Source: Ooceraea biroi | Lineage: Eukaryota; Arthropoda; Insecta; Hymenoptera; Formicidae | DNA: 64,000 nucleotides | NCBI RefSeq assembly: GCF_003672135.1 | Contig: NC_039515.1 | Location: 11,284,001-11,348,000 of the forward strand | Direction of reading: 5' to 3' | Shown here: positions 1 through 11,340 of the stretch, in pieces | How the letters are laid out: each line of letters starts with the position of its first letter | How positions within the stretch are numbered: the first letter of the stretch is position 1 | Translations under genes and position numbers: made by a program | The notes under the pieces: generated by a model | The model's database searches: none | Seen by the model: only the letters and a program-made list of their open reading frames with translations | Told to the model about the DNA's origin: nothing

Positions 1-615
1 CGACGCCTCGCCTCGATTCATGGGAATCGCATAATTGCGCCTCCACGACCGATCCGAACGGTTGACCGTCTCTCTTTCTCGATCGCGCCGTGCCAAACTC
101 AAGAGAGAGAGAGAGAGAGAGGGGAAATGGTTAGATTCGATTAATCGCACCGCTCGACGGCTTTCGCTCGGGGGAGCATGAGACGTCCGGCGAATGCAAG
201 ACAGCCTGGCAGGGCATGTACTTCGAAGGAGAAACGATTGGACGAGGTCAGTAACGGACAATAATTTGCCAATTGATCAGCTGCGTGTCCCACGCCACCC
301 TTATTCCCCCTCGTCACCCCTTTCTGTTTACCGCGAATGTCAATCGCGGCTTTTCGCCGCAGATGCGTTTCTCGCTTCCCACGCTACACTTTTCGGCAGC
401 CTCTCTGCGATGGAAACTGTGCAGCGGCAGTGAATAAGATTCCAGAGATCGAACGGATCAAAAGTGATTCCAGTCCGCGGGGATATCGCGATCATCCGCC
501 ATGACCAACTAAACTGACCTTTCTAATTTCGCGCCAGTCGTCGGCGAAATATTGAAAAGTGCATATCATTCTATCTTGATAACGTTTTTAAATGTGAGTG
601 TCTTTAGTTATTCTA
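1..615. other. Gene-free leading segment with GA microsatellite
   Basis: No convincing coding exon or RNA gene is seen. A GA dinucleotide run lies at about 102-121. The TA at 614-615 is the target-site copy of the mariner that follows. Confidence 0.6.
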
Positions 616-1913
616 TTGGGTTGGCCAAAAAGTAATTGCGTTTTTTTCCAATAGATGGACATACATGTCTTGAAATGTAACTAACTTCATTCTAAACCGC
701 AAATTCATTATGTAGGTTAACAACTCACAGTTCAAGCTTGTTTTACAAAAAGAAAGTACACGATTTCGTTAACAATTGTTTCTTTGCCGTCGATTTCAAA
801 ATGGAAAATCAAAAAGAACATTTTCCTCATATTTTGTTTTATTACTTCCGAAAAGGGAAAAACGCTGTGCAAGCTCATAAAAAGTTATCTGATGTATATG
901 GCGAAGATGCTTTAAAACTGCGGCAGTGTCAAAATTGGTTTACTAAATTTCGATCTGGAGATTTTTATGTGAAAGATGCACCACGCTCAGGAAGGCCAAT
1001 CGAAATTGATGATGACAAAATAAAGGCACTGATCGATTCGAATCGGCGTTTAACGACACGAGAGATTGCTCAGAATCTTAACATATCGAAATCGAGTGTT
1101 GAAAACCATTTAAAACGACTTGGATACATTAGTAAGCTCGATATTTCGGTACCACATGAGCTGAAAGAAATTCATCTCACTAAGCGTATTGACATTTGCG
1201 ATTCTCTTTTGAAACGTGAGGAAAATGATCGATTTTTGAAACGCATGATAACAGGCGACGAAAAATGGATCGTCTACAACAACGTCGAACGAAAAAGATC
1301 GTGGAGCAAGCGTGATGAACCTGCTGAAAGCACTTGAAAAGCAGATATTCACCAAAGAAAGATTATGCTGTCAGTCTGGTGGGACTTTAAAGGTATTGTG
1401 TATTTTGAGCTGCTTGCAAGGAATCAAACCATTAATTCGGACGTATACTGTCGTCAACTGGATAAATTAAATGATGCCATCAAACAGAAACGTCGAGAAT
1501 TGGTGAATCGCAAAGGTGTTGTGTTTCACCATGATAACGCTAGACCACGTACAAGTTTGGTCACTCGTGAAAAATTGTTGCAGCTTGGATGGGATGTGTT
1601 ACCATGATGTCACCACATCCACCATATTCGCCAGACCTGGCACCATCAGATTACCATTTGTTTCGTTCTTTGCAAAACGCCTTGAATGGCAAAACCTTTA
1701 CTGCTGATGAGGATATGAAATCGTTGTTGGATTGTTTTTTGCTGAAAAAGATAAGAACTGTTTTGAGCGCGGAATCATGAAGTTGCCTGAAAAATGGCAA
1801 AAGATAATCAAACAAAATGGACAATATATTGTTTAATAAAGTTTTTGTTTCCCATGAAAAATTCGCCTTTTATTTATATTAAAAAAAACGCAATTACTTT
1901 TTGGCCAACCCAA
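616..1913 (+). mobile_element. mariner transposon, defective copy 1
   Basis: A 1298-bp Tc1/mariner-superfamily element, flanked by TA at 614-615 and 1914-1915. Its terminal inverted repeats begin TTGGGTTGGCCAAAAAGTAA, and the right end is the reverse complement, running to the final CCAACCCAA. It carries one broken transposase frame. It differs from the copy at 7038-8335 at only about nine positions that I could see, so both inserted recently from one lineage. Confidence 0.95.
801..1836 (+). pseudogene. mariner transposase, disabled (copy 1)
   Basis: The natural start is the ATG at 801 (MENQKEHF...). The N-terminal helix-turn-helix region (KGKNAVQAHKKL ... QCQNWFTKFRSGDF ... APRSGRP) and the first catalytic Asp (TGDEKW) are readable. 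Three lesions are visible against the intact relative at 3842-4870. First, an in-frame TGA at 1335-1337 replaces a Phe codon. Second, an 11-bp insertion near 1603-1613 (a TGATGTCACCA block) shifts the frame just before the third catalytic motif. Third, a 1-bp deletion near 1731 is unique to this copy. The second Asp motif (HHDNARPR) and the third (YSPDLAPSDYHLFRSL) remain readable in different frames. No active enzyme can be made. Confidence 0.93.
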
Positions 1914-1915
1914 TA

Positions 1916-2690
1916 TATCGTTAGCTAAACAATTGTCTGTCCACCTGTCTGGTAATTCCACATGCATATCCTTGAGAGAAGTGCTCCAAGATAGAAAGTT
2001 GATTTGAGCATCGAGCAGCGTGTAATTAGGCGTCCATTAATCGAGCGCACTTGCGTTTTCGTCTGAAATCGCGTCGTAACGAGCTCTCGTTAAACCGAAG
2101 AAGAGGAAAGTAACAATAAGAATGAATGACTCGTTATTAGTAGCTCGTTCTCGGTCATACTCGGTCATACAGTGACTGAGTGTTCGCGCGTACGCACGCA
2201 AGTTCATATCCGCAACGTGTCATTTCCCGTTGCCTTTCAGTTACGCCCGCCGAATGTGGATTACGGTAACACTTCCGGTAACGCCGGGTTGCGTACCAGC
2301 CAGGCCGCGCGTACTCCACAAAGGACACCCATTCATTACCGCAAAAGACTGATGATGAAGCGCAAAAAGCTTCCCTCGCTGCTGATGAGAGCCCACTCGA
2401 GGCGCCGCTAAAACCATAACGAGCCGTCTCAAAGAAACGTCTTACGGCACGCGCCACGCGCATGATTTATATCCGCGCGATAAATCACGGAACATCGAAG
2501 CTCTCCCGGGCCTTTCGCGAATCTGACACTTGGCACTTGGCTTCCACCGTTACCGCCATAAATTCACGCTAAGCCGTCCCTCACATCCGTGTCCCATTAT
2601 GTCCCTTTCAAATTGCCGCGTGTTGTCTTCGATTAGTTCATTCGTACGAGCATCGTGCCGAGCTCCTCGAGCTCGCTCGTAGAGCAAGTG
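1916..2690. other. Gene-free segment between transposons
   Basis: Open frames on both strands (for example 2172-2411 and 2155-2463 minus) overlap, lack recognisable motifs and look like chance frames. A 10-bp unit (CTCGGTCATA) is directly duplicated at about 2151-2171. Confidence 0.5.
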
Positions 2691-2693
2691 TAA

Positions 2694-3396
2694 AGCTGCG
2701 TCCCCACTCGAGCAACAACGAGCAACTTTTTGTTTCTTATTGCTGCGCAATATTTGATAATAAAACAATTCGACATATTAACCGTCAACCATCGGCAATA
2801 TTTTGTCTATACTGAAGCAACATAATCACAGGAATATTTGGGGGTTGTTCCTATTTCCGTCTCCCAATTTGTTGCCAGTAACAAGTTGTCCGCACTCGAG
2901 AAACAAATCAGTTTCGTTGCAAACAGTGTAGAGAGAATAATAACAGAACAAGACGTGCTACTTGCAGCTGCAGCATATGTCGTTATTAATGGCAATAGAA
3001 AGAAAAAACGAAAAGTATGGGTGCGACCTGCATTTATATTTCTTATCGCAAGGTGCCCATAAACACTTGTATTTCCTATATTCTTCTATTAATTTGTTAA
3101 TTAATTCATTATTCCATTTTCACTGTCTGAGACATTTTTGAGACCGTGTAACCGCGACTGTGTAACAACTGAATGTCCACACTGAAGGAACATTTGTTTC
3201 TGTTGCGACTTGCTGACGCGTGTTACTATTTTTCCTTTCATCTTTACCGCTTCGAATGGAAACACGTAACAAGCGGCAATTTTGTCGCTGGCAACAGCAA
3301 GGAACTCCAAGAAATTTTTAACAACGAGCAACTTTTTTAAGAAACATGGAACATCGAGAAAAAGTTGCTCGTTGTTGCTTCAGTGGGGACATAGCT
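2694..3396 (+). mobile_element. PIF/Harbinger-like non-autonomous transposon
   Basis: A 703-bp element. The left end reads AGCTGCGTCCCCACT and continues into a GAGCAACAACGAGCAAC motif. The right end is its imperfect reverse complement (GTTGCTCGTTGTTGCTTCAG then GGGGACATAGCT). It is flanked by 3-bp TAA direct repeats at 2691-2693 and 3397-3399. A 3-bp TWA target duplication is the hallmark of the PIF/Harbinger superfamily, and the internal reading frame supports this. A lone copy of the same terminal motif occurs at 8423-8464. Confidence 0.75.
2838..3062 (+). pseudogene. N-terminal fragment of a Harbinger-type (ALP1-like) transposase
   Basis: This open frame has no good ATG; its first codon is TTG. 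It ends in the residues LLAAAAYVVINGNRKKKRKV followed by WVRP. A run of Ala/Tyr/hydrophobic residues, then a basic Lys/Arg stretch, then W-V-R-P resembles the beginning of insect PIF/Harbinger nucleases, as far as I know that family. The frame stops about 10 residues later, so the catalytic DDE core is absent. The assignment rests on this short motif plus the TAA-flanked ends. Confidence 0.5.
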
Positions 3397-3399
3397 TAA

Positions 3400-3665
3400 G
3401 CCTGCTGAGGTTGCTCCAGTTTTCGTGCTGAAATCATGGTGCAAGAGATGCTTTAATTTATGCGCATGGAATCATTGATTTCAGAGCAAGCATCGCAACG
3501 TCTCGAGATCACGCGAAAAATAACACATCCCGATGTACACGTACACGGAGAGCTATATTTAGCGGCGCGGTCTCAGCTTCGTGCTAGATGCTGAAGGATC
3601 TCCAGCACACCTGAACACAGCGGAGTACAACGTTCGATCGAAACCGCTGCGCCGCGAATGCAATT
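3400..3665. other. Short gene-free spacer
   Basis: DNA between the Harbinger-like element and the next mariner. Nothing recognisable is seen. It ends in the TA (3666-3667) used by the mariner. Confidence 0.5.
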
Positions 3666-3667
3666 TA

Positions 3668-4944
3668 TTGGGTTGTTCGGAAAGTAATTTCGTTTTTCAC
3701 AAAGCGATGTCGTTAGTCGCGTTCCCGATACTTAACGGGGCAAATTCGTTTTATATTTTGACAACTGACATTTCAGACGTCATTTAGTATCTTATTGTGT
3801 TGCGATCTGTCAAGTAATTTTTGTTTGGCATCACATCAAACATGGAAAATCAAAGTGAGCATTTTCGTAATATTTTGCTTTTTTACTACCGAAAGGGTAA
3901 AAATGCAGTGCAAGCGAGAAAAAAATTGTGTGCCGTGTACGGAGAAGATGTATTGAGTGAACGTCAGTGTCAGAATTGGTTTTCGAAATTTCGTACTGGA
4001 AATTTCGATTTGAAAGATGCACCACGTTCAGGTCGGCCAATTAAAGCTGATGACGAGAAAATAAAGGCTCTGGTGGATGCAAACCGTCGCATAACAACAC
4101 GCGAAATTGCTGAAAAGTTAAATTTATCGAATTCGACCGTTTACGATCATTTGAAACGCCTTGGATTCGTTTCAAAGCTCGATATTTGGGTTCCACACAA
4201 TTTAAAGGAAATTGACTTGATTCGACGCATTACCATCTGCGATTCATCGTTGAAACGTGAAGAAAATGAACCATTTTTGAAGCGAATCATAACTGGAGAT
4301 GAAAAATGGATTGTTTACAACAATGTTAAGCGAAAACGATCATGGTCCAGGCAAGATGAACCTGCTCAATCGACATTCAAGGCAGATATTCATCAAAAGA
4401 AGATCATGCTTTCTGTATGGTGGGATTGGAAGGGAATCGTATTTTTCGAGCTACTACCAAGCAACCAGACGATTGATTCGAAAGTGTATTGTCGTCAGCT
4501 GGATGAATTGGATGCTGCCATCAAGCAGAAGCGACCAGAATTGGCGAATAGGAAAGGTGTCGTATTCCATCACGACAATGCCAGACCACACACAAGTTTG
4601 GTCACTCGCCAGAAGCTTTTACAGCTTGGATGGGATGTGCTACCACACTCACCATACTCTCCTGATCTGGCACCATCCGACTACCATTTGTTCCGGTCTC
4701 TACAAAATTCTTTGAACAATGTAAACTTCGATTCAAATGAAGGCGTCAAAAATCACTTGCTTCAATTTTTTGTCAATAAGGAGAAGGACTTCTATGAGCG
4801 TGGAATCTTAAAGTTGCCAGAAAGATGGCGAAAGGTAGTGGAACAAAATGGCCAACACATCACTGAATAAAATTTATTCTAAATATGAAAAAACCGCCTT
4901 TCATTTTTCCTTGAAAAAACGAAATAACTTTCCGAACAACCCAA
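3668..4944 (+). mobile_element. mariner transposon with intact transposase frame
   Basis: A 1277-bp mariner flanked by TA at 3666-3667 and 4945-4946. The terminal inverted repeats start TTGGGTTGTTCGGAAAGTAA; the right terminus is the complement (ACTTTCCGAACAACCCAA). The termini are related to but clearly distinct from those of the copies at 616 and 7038 (TTCGG instead of GGCC), so it is a different subfamily or lineage. It holds one uninterrupted transposase gene. Confidence 0.95.
3842..4870 (+). CDS. mariner transposase, full length and open
   Basis: A 342-residue DDE/D transposase that would cut and rejoin mariner ends at TA sites in the nucleus. I chose the ATG at 3842 (MENQSEHF...), which matches the start in the related copies; the frame is open upstream to 3821 without an ATG. 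Residues about 15-65 form the first helix-turn-helix (GKNAVQARKKL, QCQNWFSKFR), followed by a second (TTREIAEKLN ... STVYDHLKRLGF). The catalytic triad is complete: D153 in TGDEKW, D245 in HHDNARPH and D280 in PDLAPSDYH. There are 34 residues between the last two, the DD34D spacing of mariner. Family length is about 340-350, so nothing is missing. It ends in TAA just before the right terminal repeat. Whether it is transcribed or active cannot be seen. Confidence 0.93.
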   Translation: MENQSEHFRNILLFYYRKGKNAVQARKKLCAVYGEDVLSERQCQNWFSKFRTGNFDLKDAPRSGRPIKADDEKIKALVDANRRITTREIAEKLNLSNSTVYDHLKRLGFVSKLDIWVPHNLKEIDLIRRITICDSSLKREENEPFLKRIITGDEKWIVYNNVKRKRSWSRQDEPAQSTFKADIHQKKIMLSVWWDWKGIVFFELLPSNQTIDSKVYCRQLDELDAAIKQKRPELANRKGVVFHHDNARPHTSLVTRQKLLQLGWDVLPHSPYSPDLAPSDYHLFRSLQNSLNNVNFDSNEGVKNHLLQFFVNKEKDFYERGILKLPERWRKVVEQNGQHITE

Positions 4945-4946
4945 TA

Positions 4947-7035
4947 CATTCGGCCTCGGACCGTAAATTACGCATCGCGTTACTCTATTTACCCGCCGTG
5001 TATTAAGCAACTAGAAATAAAATAATAATGAAATAAAAAAATAATAAATCCTGGCCCCCCCGAGAGCCTAGGGGGACCATGGGCGGGCCCGCGGTCATTC
5101 TCCCGGCGCGCCTCTCCGTCGAACGCGCGCCGATCTCGGAATCGGGGATCCGAGCGTTAGCGATTTCGCGTCTAACGATCTCGCGAGTGCAGGTGCACGA
5201 GCGAGCGAATATGCACTCCTAACGGTAAGGCGACGCCTCATCGGTTCGCCGGGATCGGTGGCGGGCATGGGGCCCCATGATGCGGGGGCCCAGCTCTAGC
5301 GCCCGTAACCTCGCGCTCTTCTCTCCCTGCGGACGCGATCGCGCGGACGATTCTTTTGCTCCTCGCTTCCCCCTTGATCCGCGCGCGTGCCATCTCAGCC
5401 GTGACGGGGACGCGTCTGCCACAAGGAGCGCCTTCTTCGAAGGCACTGCAGTTGCCTTCTGCGCCCGATCCCCCCCATTGCGGTCGCCGCCGATCACCGG
5501 GGCGGGTCAGACGCGGCTTGGCGTAATAGCGCTGATTTCATTGTATTATTTTTCCGTGTACGAAGGTGGTGTCGGTGGTACAGATGAGTAGCTCTCCCGC
5601 GTGATACTTGCACCGCACACGTGCGCCAGCGGAACGCGGATAATGGCGCAATCAGCTAAACGGCCGGCGATTCAGGTTTGCCTGGATTCGCACGCGCCAT
5701 TTAATCCCCCGACTCGACTATCGAATTAGTAATACTTTGCTCGTGGCTTCGATCGAAAAAAGGGCTTCGTTTGTTTTCCCTTTACGATCCCGTCTCATCT
5801 TCCTCCGCGTCTAGATCGCAGGACCTCCGTGCATGTATGAAGTATATGTGCATGTGTGTGTGTGTGTGTATTATACAATACTCTGGGGGATCGTTGAAAT
5901 AAAGCTTAAACAATTTTTTTATTATTATATTAAGCTGCACTCTCGATCGAAGTGATATCTGCGTCGTCCCATTAATTTAATTCCAAGTGAAAAAATTGTC
6001 AATCTTGATAGACGCAAAAATATAATATTTTCCAAAGTATGCCTTCGCAGCAAACGTGCCAAAGCAGATCCCTACCGTGGATGAATACGTGGACACGCAT
6101 ACTTTCCGCAGTGTCAAGAATAATTTGCTACAAAGCTCATTTCAACGACGATTATCGCGTTGATAAGCGTCTCGCGGTGTCGGCAGACCGGCGATACTTA
6201 GCGAGCGAAATAGCCGTAGTGATTCCATGTGAGCGGAGAGTTAAGATAGATAAATTCGATAAATATCGCTGACAGTTGAATAAAGCGCGGCGCAGGGCAC
6301 GCAACGGTATCCAAGAGTTGCTCATCTGGCATGCTCGATGATCGCCCGCGAGACGCGTTAATCGCCGGTAGAGTGAAACCGTACCGCAAAATACGTTATT
6401 AACGCTTATCTCGGCCGCGATTCTTTTCGATTTGCCGATTGTGCGGGAGATTACGCAGGTGGCGGCGGCTATTGTTCGAGCGGATCGGCCGCGCGCGTAA
6501 CGAGGTGTACGCGCCGGCGCGGGGCGGCGAAATTGCACGCTCGCGTGCAAGAGAGGAAGCGCGAGATGGGCGTCTACCGTCGCGCGATTTATCGGCGCGT
6601 GCAGGATACCGATCACGGTAGATTAGAATAAACAGTTACCGGGGGCGGGAGGGAGGGAGGGAGCGCGTGCCGACCCATTTTCGCCCTGGGATTAGCGAAC
6701 CGCGAAACGTTCCATTATCTGCAAATTCGTAAGAACGGCGTAAAATATCAAATGGGGTTCGCCGCCCCCCGTTCGCGCGCTTGCGCGCGTTGATGTTCCC
6801 GTTCGGTCCGAGCCCGTCCAAGAGACTCCGGAGCGCGGAAGAGGATGCCGCGCTGTGGTCTAGATTTAATACCGGCCGTTCGAGAACTGTTACCGCCTCG
6901 GTGCAACATTATAAATCGCGGCCCCAGCTCCGACGTTGTCCGACTCTAATACCGGGCCCAACCGGGCCCCCTTTATTTCGTGTCGAACTGCTCTCCCGCT
7001 CGGCAATCTAATTCATCTTTACGAGCGGCTGTATT
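4947..7035. other. Gene-free, CpG-rich segment with TG microsatellite
   Basis: Extremely CpG-rich DNA at about 5050-5520 and 6440-6830, with several overlapping open frames on both strands and no recognisable protein motif. A TG run lies near 5853-5869. CpG-dense DNA could mark a promoter or merely an unmethylated region. No exon can be supported. Confidence 0.45.
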
Positions 7036-7037
7036 TA

Positions 7038-8335
7038 TTGGGTTGGCCAAAAAGTAATTGCGTTTTTTTCCAATAGATGGACATACATGTCTTGAAATGT
7101 AACTAACTTCATTCTAAACCGCAAATTCATTATGTAGGTTAACAACTCACAGTTCAAGCTTGTTTTACAAAAAGAAAGTACACGATTTCGTTAACAATTG
7201 TTTCTTTGCCGTCGATTTCAAAATGGAAAATCAAAAAGAACATTTTCCTCATATTTTGTTTTATTACTTCCGAAAAGGGAAAAACGCTGTGCAAGCTCAT
7301 AAAAAGTTATCTGATGTATATGGCGAAGATGCTTTAAAACTGCGGCAGTGTCAAAATTGGTTTACTAAATTTCGATCTGGAGATTTTTATGTGAAAGATG
7401 CACCACGCTCAGGAAGGCCAATCGAAATTGATGATGACAAAATAAAGGCACTGATCGATTCGAATCGGCGTTTAACGACACGAGAGATTGCTGAGAATCT
7501 TAACATATCGAAATCGAGTGTTGAAAACCATTTAAAACGACTTGGATACATTAGTAAGCTCGATATTTCGGTACCACATGAGCTGAAAGAAATTCATCTC
7601 ACTAAGCGTATTGACATTTGCGATTCTCTTTTGAAACGTGAGGAAAATGATCGATTTTTGAAACGCATGATAACAGGCGACGAAAAATGGATCGTCTACA
7701 ACAACGTCGAACGAAAAAGATCGTGGAGCAAGCGTGATGAACCTGCTGAAAGCACTTGAAAAGCAGATATTCACCAAAGAAAGATTATGCTGTCAGTCTG
7801 GTGGGACTTTAAAGGTATTGTGTATTTTGAGCTGCTTGCAAGCAATCAAACCATTAATTCAGACGTATACTGTCGTCAACTGGATAAATTAAATGATGCC
7901 ATCAAACAGAAACGTCGAGAATTGGTGAATCGCAAAGGTGTTGTGTTTCACCATGATAACGCTAGACCACGTACAAGTTTGGTCACTCGTGAAAAATTGT
8001 TGTAGCTTGGATGGGATGTGTTACCATGATGTCACCACATCCACCATATTCGCCAGACCTGGCACCATCAGATTACCATTTGTTTCGTTCTTTGCAAAAC
8101 GCCTTGAATGGTAAAACCTTTACTGCTGATAAGGATATGAAATCGTTGTTGGAATTGTTTTTTGCTGAAAAAGATAAGAACTGTTTTGAGCGCGGAATCA
8201 TGAAGTTGCCTGAAAAATGGCAAAAGATAATCAAACAAAATGGACAATATATTGTTTAATAAAGTTTTTGTTTCCCATGAAAAATTCGCCTTTTATTTAT
8301 ATAAAAAAAACGCAATTACTTTTTGTCCAACCCAA
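7038..8335 (+). mobile_element. mariner transposon, defective copy 2
   Basis: A 1298-bp element flanked by TA at 7036-7037 and 8336-8337. It is nearly identical to the element at 616-1913, with about nine differences seen. The right terminal repeat has one mismatch (TTTGTCC instead of TTTGGCC), which may weaken transposase binding. Confidence 0.95.
7223..8259 (+). pseudogene. mariner transposase, disabled (copy 2)
   Basis: The start is the ATG at 7223 and the terminal TAA is at 8257-8259. It shares with copy 1 the TGA codon (here 7757-7759) and the 11-bp TGATGTCACCA insertion (about 8025-8035). A private third lesion is a CAG to TAG change at 8003-8005. It lacks copy 1's 1-bp deletion, so the C-terminal frame (YSPDLAPSDYHLFRSL to QYIV) is intact. 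The shared lesions imply descent from an already inactive parent moved by enzyme supplied in trans. Confidence 0.93.
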
Positions 8336-8422
8336 TAGCTTTTATGTATGCCCTTGTCGCTCTTGTCTCTCGTCTTGTCTTTCGACGATCTCTCTCGATC
8401 GAAACGGGATCGTTACGGATTG

Positions 8423-8464
8423 TTAAGCCGTGTCCCCACTGGAGCAACAACGAGCAACTTTTAA
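8423..8464 (+). repeat. Solo Harbinger-like terminal motif
   Basis: The sequence TAAGCCGTGTCCCCACT, followed by GAGCAACAACGAGCAACTTT, matches the left end of the element at 2694-3396. No matching right end was found nearby, so this is a truncated relic or the edge of a decayed copy. Confidence 0.6.
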
Positions 8465-8469
8465 ATTCG

Positions 8470-11333
8470 CGAAAGCACGGAAACTCGAGCGCGCGCGTGC
8501 CCCATGGTGGCGATGTTACTCTCTTGTCAAGCTCCGCGCACGTAATTCTGCGCCAGCCGCGTAACGTCGTTACCCCAACGTAACGTTACGGTAAACGGCA
8601 GCCGCGGCTGTGGGAAGTGGATCGTAACGCTATGGTAATGAGATTTGCAAGCCCTAAATCTTCGTGTCGTCGAAAACAATGGCGACCGGGGCATATCCTC
8701 CATAATTAACATTTCAAGTTAACTTCGGAGTCCTTCGTCGTCAGGTAGCGGGTCACGCTACCTTTGTCCGCGCGCGGAAGTCAATGAACCCGCGCGCGTC
8801 CATTAGGACGCGTTTCTTGATTACGACGTTTATTAAATCAGCGCGTTGCAAAGGGGGTCTCTCCTTCGATCACGTTACACGCGGAAACCTTAAGCGTCTC
8901 GCAGAACCCGGCGGTTTTACGGCCGGGTTTCCCGCGGTGCGATCGTCCCGATCCCGGATTCCAATTTCTCGAATTGGTATTAGAATCTGCTCGTCCTCCC
9001 CGCCACCCCTGTGCCCGCAAACCGCTCTTCTCCTCGGCCTCGAAAGAGGCTCCCATCGAGCAATCGGGGATCTTGATTCCGCGCGCAAAAAGAGGTTTTA
9101 CGCTCCTGGTCGGCCGCCGGTAACTAATAACGTCGCCGGCGAAAGCAAATCATCTTTAATGACGCAATAATCGCCGTACGACCCGTGCGATGCGATCTAT
9201 TGCTTCCTGAGGAGAACACGACTGTTCTCGCAGAAGCGATATATTAAATGAATTTCTGCGAAGCCATCGTGACGACGCATGCTTCGCTGCGCTGCGTAAT
9301 GGCGTTGCACAGTTCTAACGCGAGCGCAGCCAATTTTTTACCCGAAACGCAAACAGTATTATACATCCGCGATACTTTTACGGTTAACCGCCGCGCTCGA
9401 CAAATCGAATGTTTTCGCCAAGTTTTACGCTCGCTCCAGGACGAACGAAAGAACGGAGAGATAGATCGGAGATACTTTGCCGGCAATTTTCCTTCTCGTT
9501 CCCGTGGCAATTATCTTATTGTTGCTCGAGGCATATATTTGCGCAACGTACGAGACTCCTCCTGGATCCGTCGATCTGTAACAGTTCGCGGGTAACGTGA
9601 TCGTGAAATAACGAGTTTATGAAAGAGAAAGAGAGAGAGGGACGGAAAAATTGCGCGCAACACGGAAATCGGCCGCGGCGCGCGTAGCGGTTTTACACGG
9701 GCCTTTTAAACAAGGTTAATAACAACGCCACGGTGGGATATAAACGTCTCCCTTCGTCCCGGGAGTTAACACCTTGTCCACCAGGCGGTAATTGATGCGG
9801 ATCGTTGCGTTAGTCTTTACTACTAGCGGTTATTGCGATACGGCCGCGTGGATAACGACGTTGCGACCGTCGTTATCGGATCGTACATTTTACCGGATCG
9901 TACGTGTTACCGGATTATCCTACGACGTGGTGCACCGTCGTCGCCGAGCCACCCGATATCGCGGTGAGGACGAACGCGAGGAGCGAGGACACGACGACGA
10001 AGAAGACGTTCCACTCGAAACGAGTTAACGGGTCCGGACTATGCAAATCGCAAATCGGTGGATCCAGGTGGGGGAGAGAAGGGGGCCGATCGTTTATTCG
10101 CAACTGCTACCGTTTCAGCCGCCCGCAACCACGCGTGACCAAACATTCCCTTCCGCGCTCCGGCTCGTCTTCGAAAGCGGCAGAGAGAGAGAGAGACCGG
10201 CCGGTTTATAGTCCAGCAGGCCCGGAATTCCACGGGCGGAATCGGTCGTTAACGGCGAATTCTTCGGATATCCAGGCCATAGAGATTTAAAGTGTGGGCG
10301 ATCGATCGCCCGGCGAGAACTTGCGGTACAGGTCGTCCGTCGTCGACGTCGTCGCCGGTCCAATTCCTGCGCTGCCGCGGAATTCCCCCCGCGAGCGTTC
10401 CTCGGCGCGAATCGCAAAAAGCGCAAACTGCAGTTGCGCGGGCAACTGCGGTAAGCGGACGGGAATGGTTCGCAATAATGCGTCGGGCAAGCCGGAACGG
10501 GCATCATCAGGGGGACCTTGATAATTAGTCGGAACAAATCGGCCGGCGTGACTTTTTGCCGGGTAAACGCGCGCGAAGCAGCAAGAAGAGAGACCTGGCG
10601 GCCGCACTAGCATATATAAAATCTCGCCGAACGAAAGCATTCGCAAGCGGCGAGAGCATTCGCCGTCCGACCGCTTGGAAAAATGTTGGAAATAAAGTGA
10701 CGCGGCACAAACGGACGCGTTCGGTGCGTTGAAAATACGGCGGACGATTGACTATCGACGACTATCGGCAACGGTACGAGAGACGCCGGGAATATTTCTT
10801 GCACCTCCGTCGTCCTTGGAAGAAACGGCCGATGAAACTTCAGTTACGTCCGCCGCGACGACTTCCGGCTGCGATACGTTCCCCGTGACGCCGCCGTTCG
10901 TCACCGCGTTTGCACGCAGTCGCAGATTTCGCGGATAAGAACGGTTACTGTTAAACGACCAAGTCAATAACCGACGCGATGCGGCGTGGCGCGACGTCGC
11001 TCCGCCTGCATGCGTGAGGATGAAGCGATAAAGATAAGCATCGCCACGCTAAAATCCGACGGCCTCCTAAAACGGTCGAATTTGTCATACGCAGTGTTTC
11101 CCTTGTTATTTTTAGATTATATACACAGTAAAAATTATATAGTTACAAATATATATAGAATATATAATTATCATAAGAAATAGATTAGTCAAATGACACT
11201 CGCAAAAGTGACGCTATTTCTCGACGATGCGAAGAAGCATTTTCTGCTTAAAGTAATTAATTAACTTAATCAAACGTAGGAGATTGTAATGACGACCTCG
11301 CAACCTACGAGAACCCGCACTTCGATCAGGTGC
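8470..11333. other. Gene-free, CpG-rich segment
   Basis: Many overlapping short frames occur on both strands (8784-9170, 9248-9595, 9904-10290, 10115-10537 minus, 10287-10646 minus), typical of CpG-rich DNA. None shows domain motifs or clear splice-joined continuity. A TATA-like CATATATAAAA lies near 10611-10621, but no gene can be tied to it. An AT-rich patch at about 11100-11185 includes an ACACAGTAAAAATT motif resembling one end of the AT-rich MITE at 18097-18764. Confidence 0.4.
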
Positions 11334-11340
11334 GATCATT

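Noticed and set aside
10607..10938. TATA-like CATATATAAAA followed by an open frame at 10729
   Set aside because: No ATG at the start of that frame, no protein motif and overlapping frames on the opposite strand; the TATA match alone is weak.
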